DNA of 42,529 bases from Saprospiraceae bacterium. GTDB taxonomy: Bacteria; Bacteroidota; Bacteroidia; Chitinophagales; Saprospiraceae. Location: the NCBI GenBank assembly GCA_025055285.1, contig JANWXM010000028.1:1-42529 (forward strand). The letters run 5' to 3'. A program made the translations under genes and the position numbers. Every line of letters starts with the position of its first letter. Within the stretch, counting starts at the first letter, position 1. Shown here piece by piece: positions 1-8,039 of this stretch. The notes beneath the pieces were generated by a model, which was not told where the DNA came from, did not search any database, and saw only the letters and a program-made list of their open reading frames with translations.

Positions 1-120
1 CGTCGGCGTTACTACGAGGCGTGGTGGCACTTGGGCAAGCCGGTGGTGGGTGTGGGCGTGCAGTTGTCCAGCCAGCAGCGCAACATCGAGCGCTGGGTAC
101 ATCAAGAGTTGAGTGAATAA
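1..120 (+). CDS. C-terminal fragment, probable AAA-ATPase/PD-(D/E)XK (DUF1703-type) protein
   Basis: The window opens inside a reading frame of 39 sense codons that ends in TAA at 118-120; the start lies outside. The tail reads KPVVGVGVQ followed by RNIERW. This resembles the C-terminal beta-strand and helix of the PDDEXK_9 (DUF1703) nuclease-like domain, which in Bacteroidota is usually fused behind an AAA-ATPase domain of about 500 residues. The body of the protein cannot be seen, so the assignment rests on this short signature only. Nothing links it functionally to the next gene, which is more than 400 bp away. Confidence 0.5.
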   Translation, partial: RRRYYEAWWHLGKPVVGVGVQLSSQQRNIERWVHQELSE

Positions 121-547
121 CATTTCATTGGTTTATGGGAAAGCCCAGCGCTGAAATTTTTAGAAGCTAGTAAAAGAGCCCTGCAAGATTTGTAGAAGTG
201 GCTAACATAGGATTTACTTCTTGTATTAATTTAATAACATTCGCCATAACCTCAAAGTCTATACCGTCTAGGCATGAACTCCGTTTTGCAGCACTATTTT
301 TTCGTTGCAACAAACTGACTGGAGAATGAAAGCCCATATCCATCACGTTGCATTATCCTTCCTTTCGACCATTCAGATTACACCTAACTAGGCATAGTCC
401 TGCTGGAGCAAGCATCAAAATGGCAAACAATTTCACGCAAAGTTTCAAATAGCAATCCGATAATCGTGTAAGGAAAAGATAACTTCCTTACAAACCTTCT
501 TCAAGCGTTCTTCGTCTTCTTGGATAACTAAAACAAAACTTTCAAAT
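121..547. other. Intergenic region upstream of the peroxidase modules
   Basis: These 427 bp contain no convincing coding frame on either strand. The only clear structure is the dyad at 467-492. No full TTTG/TAnnTTTG promoter was found, although a promoter for the peroxidase gene at 548 must lie here or further upstream. Confidence 0.5.
467..492. promoter_or_regulatory. Perfect 9-bp inverted repeat upstream of first peroxidase gene
   Basis: TGTAAGGAA (467-475) and TTCCTTACA (484-492) are perfect reverse complements separated by 8 bases. The dyad ends 55 bp before the ATG at 548. Its size and position suit a dimeric regulator site, but a hairpin in the 5' leader is equally possible. No copy was seen upstream of the second peroxidase gene at 2727. 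Confidence 0.4.
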
Positions 548-1726
548 ATGAAAAGGGTGTTTCGATACGGTCTTGCTGTTCTCCTCCTGTTAGGCATAAT
601 TGGCTGCGAGGAGCAACCAGATTTTGAATATTACTACTATGAGCCTGAAGATTATGCATTGCTGTCGAGATATTTAAATATTCCTCAGGAGCCTATTGAT
701 TACTCTGTCAAACTTCCTGAGGCGATGAGGTTTAGTGGTCTGCTACCTCGGCCTATAGACTCTGATAAAGCCCTCTTAGGGCGTGTGTTGTTTTACGACA
801 AACATCTGTCGAAAGACGGTAAAATTAGCTGTGCAAGTTGCCACAGGCAAGATATTGCTTTTTCTGATGACAAACCGGTAAGTCGAGGTGTTTTCGATCG
901 CGTAGGCACGCGAAATTCAATTGCGCTCGGTTCGGTGTTTAGTTTTGCTGCCTCCTACGGCACTGACCTGTTTGGCCCGGATGGAGTTCCTTTCTTTTGG
1001 GATAATCGCGCCAACACCGCTTCAGAGCAAAACCTCGCCTCTATGACAAATCCAGTGGAAATGGGCATGACCCACACTGAAGTCGTTCGCGCAGTGAGGG
1101 CTCAACCGTATTACGGTCCACTTTTCCGCAAAGCATACGGAGATAGTGGCGTCACAATCGAGCGTATCTCAGAGGCGCTTGCTGAATTCGTCAACGCTAT
1201 CGGCTCCTTTCAAAGTAAATTCGACCGCGAACTCATACGCACTCCCGGTTTTGGTAGCTTGCAGGCACGCGTACACTCGGATTTTCCTGGCTTCACCCCA
1301 GAAGAGAATCGAGGAAAACGGATTTTCCTAGACCGCTGCGCTAGCTGTCACGGCGAAATACACGACCGTCCTTTAAAAAAATTTGCCAGCAACGGCTTAG
1401 ATGCTACTACTACTGACAAAGGTGTAGGAGGGATAACAAACCTGCCCGAACACATGGGTACTTTTAAAGTGCCTCTGTTGCGCAACGTCGCCTTAACAGC
1501 ACCGTATATGCACGATGGCCGCTTTGCTACCTTGGAGGAAGTAATTGATCACTATAGTACAGGTATCAAACCTCATCCTAATCTAAGCTTTGAACTGCGT
1601 TCAGGCAACACACCTATTCGTTTCAATTTCACGCCTCAGCAGAAAAAAGATCTGATCGCCTATTTGAATACGTTAACTGACCTGAATTTCGTGAATGACA
1701 ATCGCTTTTCTAATCCCTTCAAATAA
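548..1726 (+). CDS. Di-haem cytochrome c peroxidase/MauG-like lipoprotein, copy 1
   Basis: This 392-aa protein begins with a lipoprotein signal whose lipobox LGIIGC places the lipidated cysteine at residue 20, so it should be anchored in the envelope on the periplasmic side. Two CASCH haem c motifs lie at residues 95-99 and 264-268. Other bacterial peroxidase signatures are FFWDNR, TNPVEM (the family's catalytic Glu region) and APYMHDGRF (the family's axial Met region). Members of this family (CCP_MauG) reduce hydrogen peroxide with electrons from cytochromes or, in MauG, oxidise a protein partner. Directly after the lipid anchor is an unusual tract, EYYYYEPEDYALL, which is also present in the paralogue at 2727. 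The gene is followed by a small lipoprotein gene, and the pair is duplicated. The electron donor and physiological substrate cannot be read from the sequence. Confidence 0.9.
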   Translation: MKRVFRYGLAVLLLLGIIGCEEQPDFEYYYYEPEDYALLSRYLNIPQEPIDYSVKLPEAMRFSGLLPRPIDSDKALLGRVLFYDKHLSKDGKISCASCHRQDIAFSDDKPVSRGVFDRVGTRNSIALGSVFSFAASYGTDLFGPDGVPFFWDNRANTASEQNLASMTNPVEMGMTHTEVVRAVRAQPYYGPLFRKAYGDSGVTIERISEALAEFVNAIGSFQSKFDRELIRTPGFGSLQARVHSDFPGFTPEENRGKRIFLDRCASCHGEIHDRPLKKFASNGLDATTTDKGVGGITNLPEHMGTFKVPLLRNVALTAPYMHDGRFATLEEVIDHYSTGIKPHPNLSFELRSGNTPIRFNFTPQQKKDLIAYLNTLTDLNFVNDNRFSNPFK

Positions 1727-1886
1727 AGACCTCTAGGGATGAGAGAAAAATATGAGGAAAAAACCTTTTAGCAGCGTAAAAGCAAAGAAGGGAGTTCAAG
1801 ATAACCAGCGTTTACGATTTGAGCACACATCTAAGAATCGATGGGCAAGTTGTCGAGCCTTGTCACAAAGAAAATACATTTTCATC

Positions 1887-2621
1887 ATGCGACGATGGCT
1901 TGCTTTATCGCTGCCTTGGGTAGTTTGGTGTGCATGTAATTCTTATTATTATGCACCAAATACATTATATACTCCGCACCTAATTGAGCGCCATGACGCT
2001 GAACTTGGTATATGCGGTCTTCGCGGTTCCGATTTTTCAGGATTTGAATTTCACGGTACATATGCCTTCACCAATCATTTTGCGCTCATGGCCAATCATT
2101 TAGATGTTAGAGGGAGGAGTCCTTCGCAAGACCGTCGGGGCAACGGTCGCCTTAGCGAGGCCGCACTGGGAGTTTACTTTCCGTTGCGACAGGTCTCGAA
2201 TACTGTATTTGTAGGAGCGGGCACCGGTCAGGTATTCAACGAATTCCCCAAGGGATCCCGAGCAACGCTGAAGTTTCACCGATACTTTGGTCAATATGGC
2301 ATCTCTGTGGAACAAGGTGCTCTTCGCATAGGTACGGGCATTCGGCTCAATTACTTGCATTACCGAGAAGGTCATATTGACTATCGCGTAGGAGAATCTG
2401 ATGTTTCCAAAATCATTTTAATAGAAGAAAATTCTCCCTTCATTTTCCCTGAATTTTCTGTAAACCTGCGCATCGGTAGCCGCCCCGTTTGGGCGAACCT
2501 TTGCTCTACCATTGTAGAGCACGAACGAGCCAAGGAATTAGGATGGGCAACTCAAACGATTGGATTGGGTCTGTTGTTAGAAGTAGATCACTTCTGGCGC
2601 GCCGAGCGCCCTAAAAAATAG
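1887..2621 (+). CDS. Small envelope lipoprotein paired with peroxidase copy 1
   Basis: The frame is open from 1752, but the ATG at 1887 gives a proper signal peptide (MRRWLALSLPWVVWCAC), so that start is preferred; the product is 244 aa. The cysteine context is a poor but acceptable lipobox. The rest is rich in alternating hydrophobic and aromatic residues, suggesting a beta-rich, possibly outer-membrane-associated protein. It shares recognisable blocks with the protein at 4018: YAPNT/YTPNT after the cysteine, a LMANH/LIANH block, and KFHRY before a glycine-rich strand. No known domain was recognised. Position and duplication suggest it works with the peroxidase, but this is inference. Confidence 0.7.
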   Translation: MRRWLALSLPWVVWCACNSYYYAPNTLYTPHLIERHDAELGICGLRGSDFSGFEFHGTYAFTNHFALMANHLDVRGRSPSQDRRGNGRLSEAALGVYFPLRQVSNTVFVGAGTGQVFNEFPKGSRATLKFHRYFGQYGISVEQGALRIGTGIRLNYLHYREGHIDYRVGESDVSKIILIEENSPFIFPEFSVNLRIGSRPVWANLCSTIVEHERAKELGWATQTIGLGLLLEVDHFWRAERPKK

Positions 2622-2726
2622 TTAATTAGGTTAGCCAAACCCTTAAGCGTATGAATTGCGTCTATGATTGCGACTTTAAAAAACAGGGAATCTCTTCATA
2701 AAATACATAAAATAACAGTGGAGCTT

Positions 2727-3908
2727 ATGAAACGCGTTTTCCATTTTGGTCTACCTTTAGTCACCTCCTTGTTGTTGCTGACAGCATGCGAACAAAAGCC
2801 GGACTTTGAGTACTACTACTATGAGCCGGAAGATTACGCGTTGCTATCGCAATACCTTAATTTACCGCAAAGGCCAGATAACTATTCCACCAAATTGCCT
2901 AAACACCTAGAAGCTCAAGGGCTATTTGCGCGAGCAGTAGACCAAGACAAAGCAATCCTTGGGCGTGTATTGTTCTACGACAAAAACTTGTCGAAGGACA
3001 AAAAGGTCAGCTGCGCCAGCTGCCACCGGCAAGAAATTGCTTTCTCGGATGATAAGCCCGTGAGCCGTGGGGTATTTGACCGTGTGGGCACGCGCAATTC
3101 CATCGCATTAGGGTCAGTACTTAACTTCTCTGCTTACTACGGTACCGATTTGTTCGGTCCTAGCGGCATTCCTTTCTTCTGGGATAACCGCGCCAACACA
3201 GCATCGGAGCAAAACCTGGCCACTATGACCAATCCTGTGGAGATGGACATGAAGCACCCTGAAATCGTGGATGCTGTGAAAGCGCAGCCCTACTATGCTC
3301 CGCTGTTCCGAATGGCTTACGGCGACGAGACCGTAACCATTCAACGCATTTCTGAAGCCATTGCCAATTTCGTGAATGCTATCGGCTCCTACCGCAGCAA
3401 ATTTGATCGGGAGGCGGAAAAAACAATAGGTACAGAGGTGTGGAGCAATCGGGAGCGCCTGAACTTCAGCGGCTTCACTCCGGCTGAGAATCGCGGAAAA
3501 CAAATCTATTTGGATAATTGCGCGTCTTGTCACAGCCCATTGCAGGGTCGCCCAATGAAGATGTTCGCTAATAATGGTTTGGATGCGACTATTACTGACA
3601 AGGGCGTAGGCGGCATCACCAATCAACCGGCGCATATGGGTATGTTCAAAGTTCCTCTGCTGCGAAACATCGCTCTAACAGCACCTTACATGCACGATGG
3701 GCGCTTCGCTACCTTGGAAGAAGTAATTGACCACTACAGCACAGGAATTAAGCCTCATCCGAATCTAAGTCCGGAATTGCGCTTGGGAAGCCAGCCTCGC
3801 CGTTTCAACTTCACTCCACAAGAGAAGAGTGATTTGATCGCCTTCCTACACACGTTAACTGATGAGGAGCTTCTGGTAGACAAACGTTTCTCAAACCCGT
3901 TCAAATAA
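2727..3908 (+). CDS. Di-haem cytochrome c peroxidase/MauG-like lipoprotein, copy 2
   Basis: This 393-aa paralogue of the gene at 548 is collinear with it along its whole length, with only one extra residue near the signal peptide. The frame is open from 2664, but the ATG at 2727 aligns with the start of copy 1 and begins the signal peptide MKRVFHFGLPLV. The lipidated cysteine is residue 21 (lipobox LLTAC). Haem motifs CASCH lie at 96-100 and 265-269, and FFWDNR, TNPVEM and APYMHDGRF are all intact. Both copies therefore look functional. The most divergent stretch lies just before the second haem motif (about residues 231-247), which may tune partner binding. The tyrosine-rich EYYYYEPEDYALL tract is unchanged. 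Confidence 0.9.
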   Translation: MKRVFHFGLPLVTSLLLLTACEQKPDFEYYYYEPEDYALLSQYLNLPQRPDNYSTKLPKHLEAQGLFARAVDQDKAILGRVLFYDKNLSKDKKVSCASCHRQEIAFSDDKPVSRGVFDRVGTRNSIALGSVLNFSAYYGTDLFGPSGIPFFWDNRANTASEQNLATMTNPVEMDMKHPEIVDAVKAQPYYAPLFRMAYGDETVTIQRISEAIANFVNAIGSYRSKFDREAEKTIGTEVWSNRERLNFSGFTPAENRGKQIYLDNCASCHSPLQGRPMKMFANNGLDATITDKGVGGITNQPAHMGMFKVPLLRNIALTAPYMHDGRFATLEEVIDHYSTGIKPHPNLSPELRLGSQPRRFNFTPQEKSDLIAFLHTLTDEELLVDKRFSNPFK

Positions 3909-3937
3909 ATGGTTGGAAACCCTCTCCATCTTTTACG

Positions 3938-3979
3938 AATACAGGGAGTTCCGCGTCTGCCTCGGGAACTCCCTGTATT
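3938..3979. promoter_or_regulatory. Perfect 15-bp stem-loop between peroxidase copy 2 and its lipoprotein gene
   Basis: AATACAGGGAGTTCC (3938-3952) and its exact complement (3965-3979) form a 15-bp stem with a 12-base loop. It lies 29 bp after the peroxidase stop and 38 bp before the lipoprotein ATG. No T-run follows, so it does not look like a canonical intrinsic terminator. mRNA stabilisation, differential expression within the operon or a protein-binding dyad are possible roles. Confidence 0.6.
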
Positions 3980-4017
3980 GCATCTATAGAGGCTCCTTGT
4001 TAAAACTCCCCCTGCTT

Positions 4018-4836
4018 ATGCAGACGCATCGCCTAAAGCTTTTCTATGTGATTTTTGTGATTTTGGCCCTGGCTCTAGCTTCTTGCACGAGCAGCCATTT
4101 TTACACACCCAACACTGTAAACTTGCCGACTTTAAGCCAAAGAGGCGATGTAATATTGAGCGGCGCCATTTTTATTGGCGAAAGCCAAAGTGGCTGGGAA
4201 GCGCAAGCTGCATATAGTCCAATTAAACACGTAGGGCTTATCGCCAATCATATCCGACTGCACTATAGGGGAGATACGCCCTTGGATGAATTTCCTATGC
4301 CCCCAATATCCAGTCGAGTTGAGTTTGCAGGCCAATTGCGCCTTACCGAATTAGGCGCAGGTTTCTATCAGCAGGCCGGTAAAAATCAGGAGTACTTACT
4401 TAGCCTATTTGGATGCGTTGGCAAAGCCCAAGCAAACACAACCTACCGTCCTTTTAGTGCCCCCTTAAGGGAAACGCAGTGGAAATTCCATCGCTATACT
4501 CTACAACCAGGTATTCGTCTTCACCATCAGCAATTGCGCTTCGGCACCGCCTTTCGCCTATCCCTAGTTCAATTCACTACCGGCCGCATTGATGCTCGAA
4601 TTCCTGTTCAAGAATTAAAACGCATTGAATTACTCAAAGACCATTCCCCCATGCTGTTCTTAGAAGTCTTGTGGACGATGGGATATTACTTGCGTCCTGT
4701 ACTCGTGAGCATAAACACGACAGGCGTAGCTTTAGGCAATCCGTCGCTTAATGCGTTAGGTCTAGCTAGTAATCATGTTAGCCTGATGGCTAGCCTGAAT
4801 TTACACGATTTGCGAAAAAAAATCGAGAAAAAATAA
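4018..4836 (+). CDS. Small envelope lipoprotein paired with peroxidase copy 2
   Basis: The frame is open from 3913, but that part would run through the 15-bp stem-loop. The ATG at 4018 starts a clear lipoprotein signal with lipobox LALASC, giving 272 aa. The protein is a distant relative of the one at 1887: both have a PNT motif just after the anchor, an ANH block, and a KFHRY segment leading into glycine- and aromatic-rich strands. It has diverged far more than the peroxidases. It is predicted to sit in the outer or inner membrane by its lipid anchor. No domain was recognised and the function is unknown. Confidence 0.7.
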   Translation: MQTHRLKLFYVIFVILALALASCTSSHFYTPNTVNLPTLSQRGDVILSGAIFIGESQSGWEAQAAYSPIKHVGLIANHIRLHYRGDTPLDEFPMPPISSRVEFAGQLRLTELGAGFYQQAGKNQEYLLSLFGCVGKAQANTTYRPFSAPLRETQWKFHRYTLQPGIRLHHQQLRFGTAFRLSLVQFTTGRIDARIPVQELKRIELLKDHSPMLFLEVLWTMGYYLRPVLVSINTTGVALGNPSLNALGLASNHVSLMASLNLHDLRKKIEKK

Positions 4837-4850
4837 GAAACGCTGCTGCC

Positions 4851-5504
4851 CTATTCTGCGTCTCCCTTGCTGCCGTAAGCTAGGTCACCAGCATCGCCCA
4901 AACCTGGCACGATGAAAGCTCTGGCTGTAAGCTCTTCATCTATAGCACCCGCCCACAGGTGAACTTCAGGAAATTGACGTTGAACAGCGTCAATCCCTTG
5001 AGTGCTGGCAATGACGGCAACCACGTGCACAGCTGCAGGCTTTCCGTAGCGCCTTAACTGCTGTAGCGCTAAACAAACGGAAGCGCCTGTGGCTAGCATA
5101 GGGTCGGCTAAGATTAGCACAGCGTCGTCCAGCGGAGGGCAGCTGATGTAGTCGAGTTGGATTTCAAAACGCCCATCGGGCCGCGGGTTGCGGTAAGCGC
5201 TGATGAAAGCATTTTCAGCACGGTCGAAAAAATGAAGTAACCCCTGATGTAGCGGTAGCCCTGCCCGCAGAATGGTAGCCAATATCACGCGGTCAATCGG
5301 CAGGTAAACGGTAGCCGTTCCAAAGGGTGTCTCTACCTCTCGAGCTTGGTAGCGGAGAGTTTTGGAGATTTCGTAAGCCATAACCTCTCCCATGCGCTCC
5401 AGATTGCGCCGAAATCTTAGGCGATCCTTCTGGATAGAGACATCGCGCAGTTCAGCTATAAAATATTGAGCCAGTGTGTGTTGTGCTGATAAGTTAGTAA
5501 CCAT
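4851..5504 (-). CDS. upp: Uracil phosphoribosyltransferase
   Basis: This 217-aa protein should convert uracil and PRPP to UMP in pyrimidine salvage. The PRPP-binding loop is visible as LADPMLATGAS, and the uracil-binding C-terminal segment as VPGLGDAGD, both characteristic of Upp. A longer frame upstream would overlap ddl. The ATG at 5504 begins MVTNLSAQHTLAQ, which fits the family N-terminus and leaves 4 bases between the ddl stop and this start, so the two are probably co-transcribed. It converges on the lipoprotein gene with only 14 bp between stops. The cytoplasmic location is inferred from the family. Confidence 0.9.
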   Translation of the reverse strand: MVTNLSAQHTLAQYFIAELRDVSIQKDRLRFRRNLERMGEVMAYEISKTLRYQAREVETPFGTATVYLPIDRVILATILRAGLPLHQGLLHFFDRAENAFISAYRNPRPDGRFEIQLDYISCPPLDDAVLILADPMLATGASVCLALQQLRRYGKPAAVHVVAVIASTQGIDAVQRQFPEVHLWAGAIDEELTARAFIVPGLGDAGDLAYGSKGDAE

Positions 5505-5508
5505 AATG

Positions 5509-6495
5509 TCAGCATTTGAGTTTGCTCGGTGGATAGCGCATTGCCTCTTCAAGCAAGCAAGTAAAAAATTCTTCCAAAGTCCAGCCAAATGCACGCACTT
5601 GTTGAGGCACGATACTAGCTGGCGATAGACCGGGTATCGTGTTGATCTCCAGCAGATAAAAGGTTTCCTCTACTAGGATGTAATCACATCGAATCACGCC
5701 CCGACAGTTAAATGCTTTATAAAGCTGACGAGACCATTCCTGGCATTGTCTTGCTAGAGTGTCGGGCAAAGGCGCTGGCGTAATTTCTTGAGATTTGCCC
5801 TCATACTTCGCCGCATAATCAAAAAATTCCGTTTCTGGAATGATTTCCGTAATGGGCAGGGTCACAATCTCCTCTCTTGTGCAAAAAACGCCGCTTGAAA
5901 ATTCTCGACCAGGTAAAAAAGCCTCCACGATTGCTTCGCAGTCATAGGGCCACACAGCTTCTAGTGCGGGAGTAAGCTCATGAACAGTTTTCACTTTTGT
6001 GACGCCAAAACTAGAGCCATAAGTGTTTGGCTTAACGAAGAGCGGCAGTCCTAGACGATGGGTCAGAGCCTTGGCATCTATTTTCTCGCCACGGCGTACG
6101 AGTACGGACGGGGCTAAGGGTACGCCCGTTGAAGCAGCAATTTGCTTGGTAAGATGTTTATTCATCGTTAGCGCACTGACAAACCCATCGCAACAGGTAT
6201 AAGGAATACCTAGTAGGTCGAAATAGCCCTGCATCTTACCATCTTCTAAAGGACTGCCGTGAATAGCGCCAAAAATAGCCTCAAAATACACGGTTTCTCC
6301 GCCGATAGTTAATGAAAACGAGTTCTTGTCTATGGCAGTGCCCGTGCTCATTTCGCGCCAGTCTGCACCTTGCACGTCTATGAGAAAGCGCCGGTAGCGG
6401 TCTGTTGGAAGATGCTCATATACCACTTGACCACTGCGTAAGGAAATAATGCGTTCGGCGGAATTGCCGCCTGTCAGGATTGCAATATTTTTCAT
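5509..6495 (-). CDS. ddl: D-alanine--D-alanine ligase
   Basis: This 328-aa ATP-grasp enzyme joins two D-alanines for peptidoglycan precursor synthesis in the cytoplasm. Visible family motifs are the N-terminal loop LTGGNSAER, the segment HGSPLEDGKMQG, the ATP-grasp KPNTYGSSFGV block, a Mg-binding LLEINTIPGL segment, and an EITPAPLP stretch. The frame extends 21 codons further upstream, but the ATG at 6495 starts MKNIAILTGG, the usual Ddl beginning. In the family the segment after PYT is usually glycine-rich, whereas here it is CCDG, a mild deviation. It heads a two-gene unit with upp and is divergent from the sugar transporter. Confidence 0.92.
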   Translation of the reverse strand: MKNIAILTGGNSAERIISLRSGQVVYEHLPTDRYRRFLIDVQGADWREMSTGTAIDKNSFSLTIGGETVYFEAIFGAIHGSPLEDGKMQGYFDLLGIPYTCCDGFVSALTMNKHLTKQIAASTGVPLAPSVLVRRGEKIDAKALTHRLGLPLFVKPNTYGSSFGVTKVKTVHELTPALEAVWPYDCEAIVEAFLPGREFSSGVFCTREEIVTLPITEIIPETEFFDYAAKYEGKSQEITPAPLPDTLARQCQEWSRQLYKAFNCRGVIRCDYILVEETFYLLEINTIPGLSPASIVPQQVRAFGWTLEEFFTCLLEEAMRYPPSKLKC

Positions 6496-6671
6496 AGAAG
6501 AAGCATAAGCGAAGCGAAGGTAGCGTGAGCCATAAACTCCCGGGAAAGAATGTCGCACCGTCGTTCTGTAGAGAGATTATTTACAAAAAATACTTCTTAC
6601 CGTTCTAGGAATGAAGCCAAAGATGTTCTTTTGTCTAAAAGTTGAAAAAAAGGAAGAAATTGACTAAACGT

Positions 6672-8024
6672 ATGACCAACGAAAGTCATCGCAATACTTA
6701 CTGGCTTCCCTTCGCTTTGGTGTGTAGCCTCTTTTTTTTATGGGGACTGGCCAACAGCCTCAACGGTTCGCTTATCCGGCACTTTCAGTTTGCTTTGGAT
6801 CTCAAGCGATGGCAGGCTGGCATTGTAGATTCAGCATTTTACCTAGGGTATTTTATTATGGCCATTCCGGCTGGGCTATTTATGCAGCGCTTCGGCTATA
6901 AGAAGGGCATCCTAGCAGGCTTATTGCTCTACGCTACGGGAGGGCTGCTATTCTTACCTGCGGCCAGCGTACGGGTATACGGCTTTTTTCTGTTTGCCTT
7001 ATTTGTCATCGCCTCTGGCCTCGCCTTTTTAGAAACAGCGGCAAATCTGTACGTTACGGTTTTGGGTAACCCAAAACGAGCTGAGTGGCGTATCAACTTT
7101 GCTCAATCATTCAACGGAATTAGCATTATTCTTGGGCCTGTTATTGGCAGTTTGTTCATCTTCTCGCAACAAGAGTATACACCAGCACTGCTGGCGACGA
7201 TGACACCAGAGCAAATCGAGGCAGCGCGCGTTCAGGAGGCTCTATCGGTGCGAGGTCCTTATGGAGTTATTGCTGGAGTTGTATTGGTAGTAGCTCTCCT
7301 TTTCGGACTGACGCACATGCCTGAGGTGAACCAGGAGGTAGAAGAAATGCAAGGTCGAACAAGCGTGTGGGAACTGTTGCGTTGCTATCGCCATCTGACG
7401 TTGGGTATACTTGCCCAATTTGCTAATGTAGGAGCACAGGCTACCTTATGGGGGTACTTTGTAGACTTTAAGATGGACTTTTCTCCATCTACTCATTTGG
7501 CCATAGCGGTGCCCTATGCCGAATTTTGGCATAGTACCATAAAAAGGGCCTTTGAAGAGATGACCCTAGAACAAATGGCAGGTTATCATGCCTCCTTTGC
7601 CCTTGTACTCTTCATGTTAGGACGTTTCGCGGGCACGTATTTGATGAGCCAAATCACACCGCGCTACGTAATGGTTGGATACTGCCTAGCTGCAGTATCC
7701 TTAGTTGCAGTAGCGCTGTTGGCCGGTGGCCTAGTTGCCATTGCCTGTATTTCGTTGGTCTACTTCTGCCAAAGCATTATGTTTCCTACTATATTTGCAT
7801 TAGCTACCAAGCAGATGGCTCCCGCAGAGCAAAAATTGGCCTCTTCACTGGTCATTATGGCAATCGTAGGCGGTGCCGTTATGCCTCCACTCGCTGGCTT
7901 ACTGTCGCAATGGGGCGGCATGCGTATGGCCTTACTCGTACCTCTTGTGTGTTTTGCTTATGTAGCATTTTATGCCCTATGGGGATATCGCACCAGTCCT
8001 GAACGCACAATAAAACAGATGTAG
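6672..8024 (+). CDS. FucP-type sugar:H+ symporter, MFS (FHS family)
   Basis: This 450-aa polytopic membrane protein of about 12 hydrophobic segments has L-fucose permease-family signatures: FFLWGLANSLNGSLI in the first helix and GYFIMAIPAG followed by RFGYKKGI between helices 2 and 3. Proteins of this family import fucose, glucose/galactose or N-acetyl sugars with protons; the substrate cannot be decided here. A TTG codon at 6642 opens the frame, but the ATG at 6672 (MTNESHRN) is the more credible start just before the first helix. About 70 residues between the sixth and later helices are polar, as expected for the central cytoplasmic loop. No sugar-metabolism gene is adjacent. Confidence 0.85.
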   Translation: MTNESHRNTYWLPFALVCSLFFLWGLANSLNGSLIRHFQFALDLKRWQAGIVDSAFYLGYFIMAIPAGLFMQRFGYKKGILAGLLLYATGGLLFLPAASVRVYGFFLFALFVIASGLAFLETAANLYVTVLGNPKRAEWRINFAQSFNGISIILGPVIGSLFIFSQQEYTPALLATMTPEQIEAARVQEALSVRGPYGVIAGVVLVVALLFGLTHMPEVNQEVEEMQGRTSVWELLRCYRHLTLGILAQFANVGAQATLWGYFVDFKMDFSPSTHLAIAVPYAEFWHSTIKRAFEEMTLEQMAGYHASFALVLFMLGRFAGTYLMSQITPRYVMVGYCLAAVSLVAVALLAGGLVAIACISLVYFCQSIMFPTIFALATKQMAPAEQKLASSLVIMAIVGGAVMPPLAGLLSQWGGMRMALLVPLVCFAYVAFYALWGYRTSPERTIKQM

Positions 8025-8039
8025 TAAAGACAGACCACA

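Noticed and set aside
3114-3635. Long open frame antisense to the second peroxidase gene
   Set aside because: It is a codon-bias shadow of a clearly coding gene, has no motif, and is interrupted in the equivalent part of copy 1.
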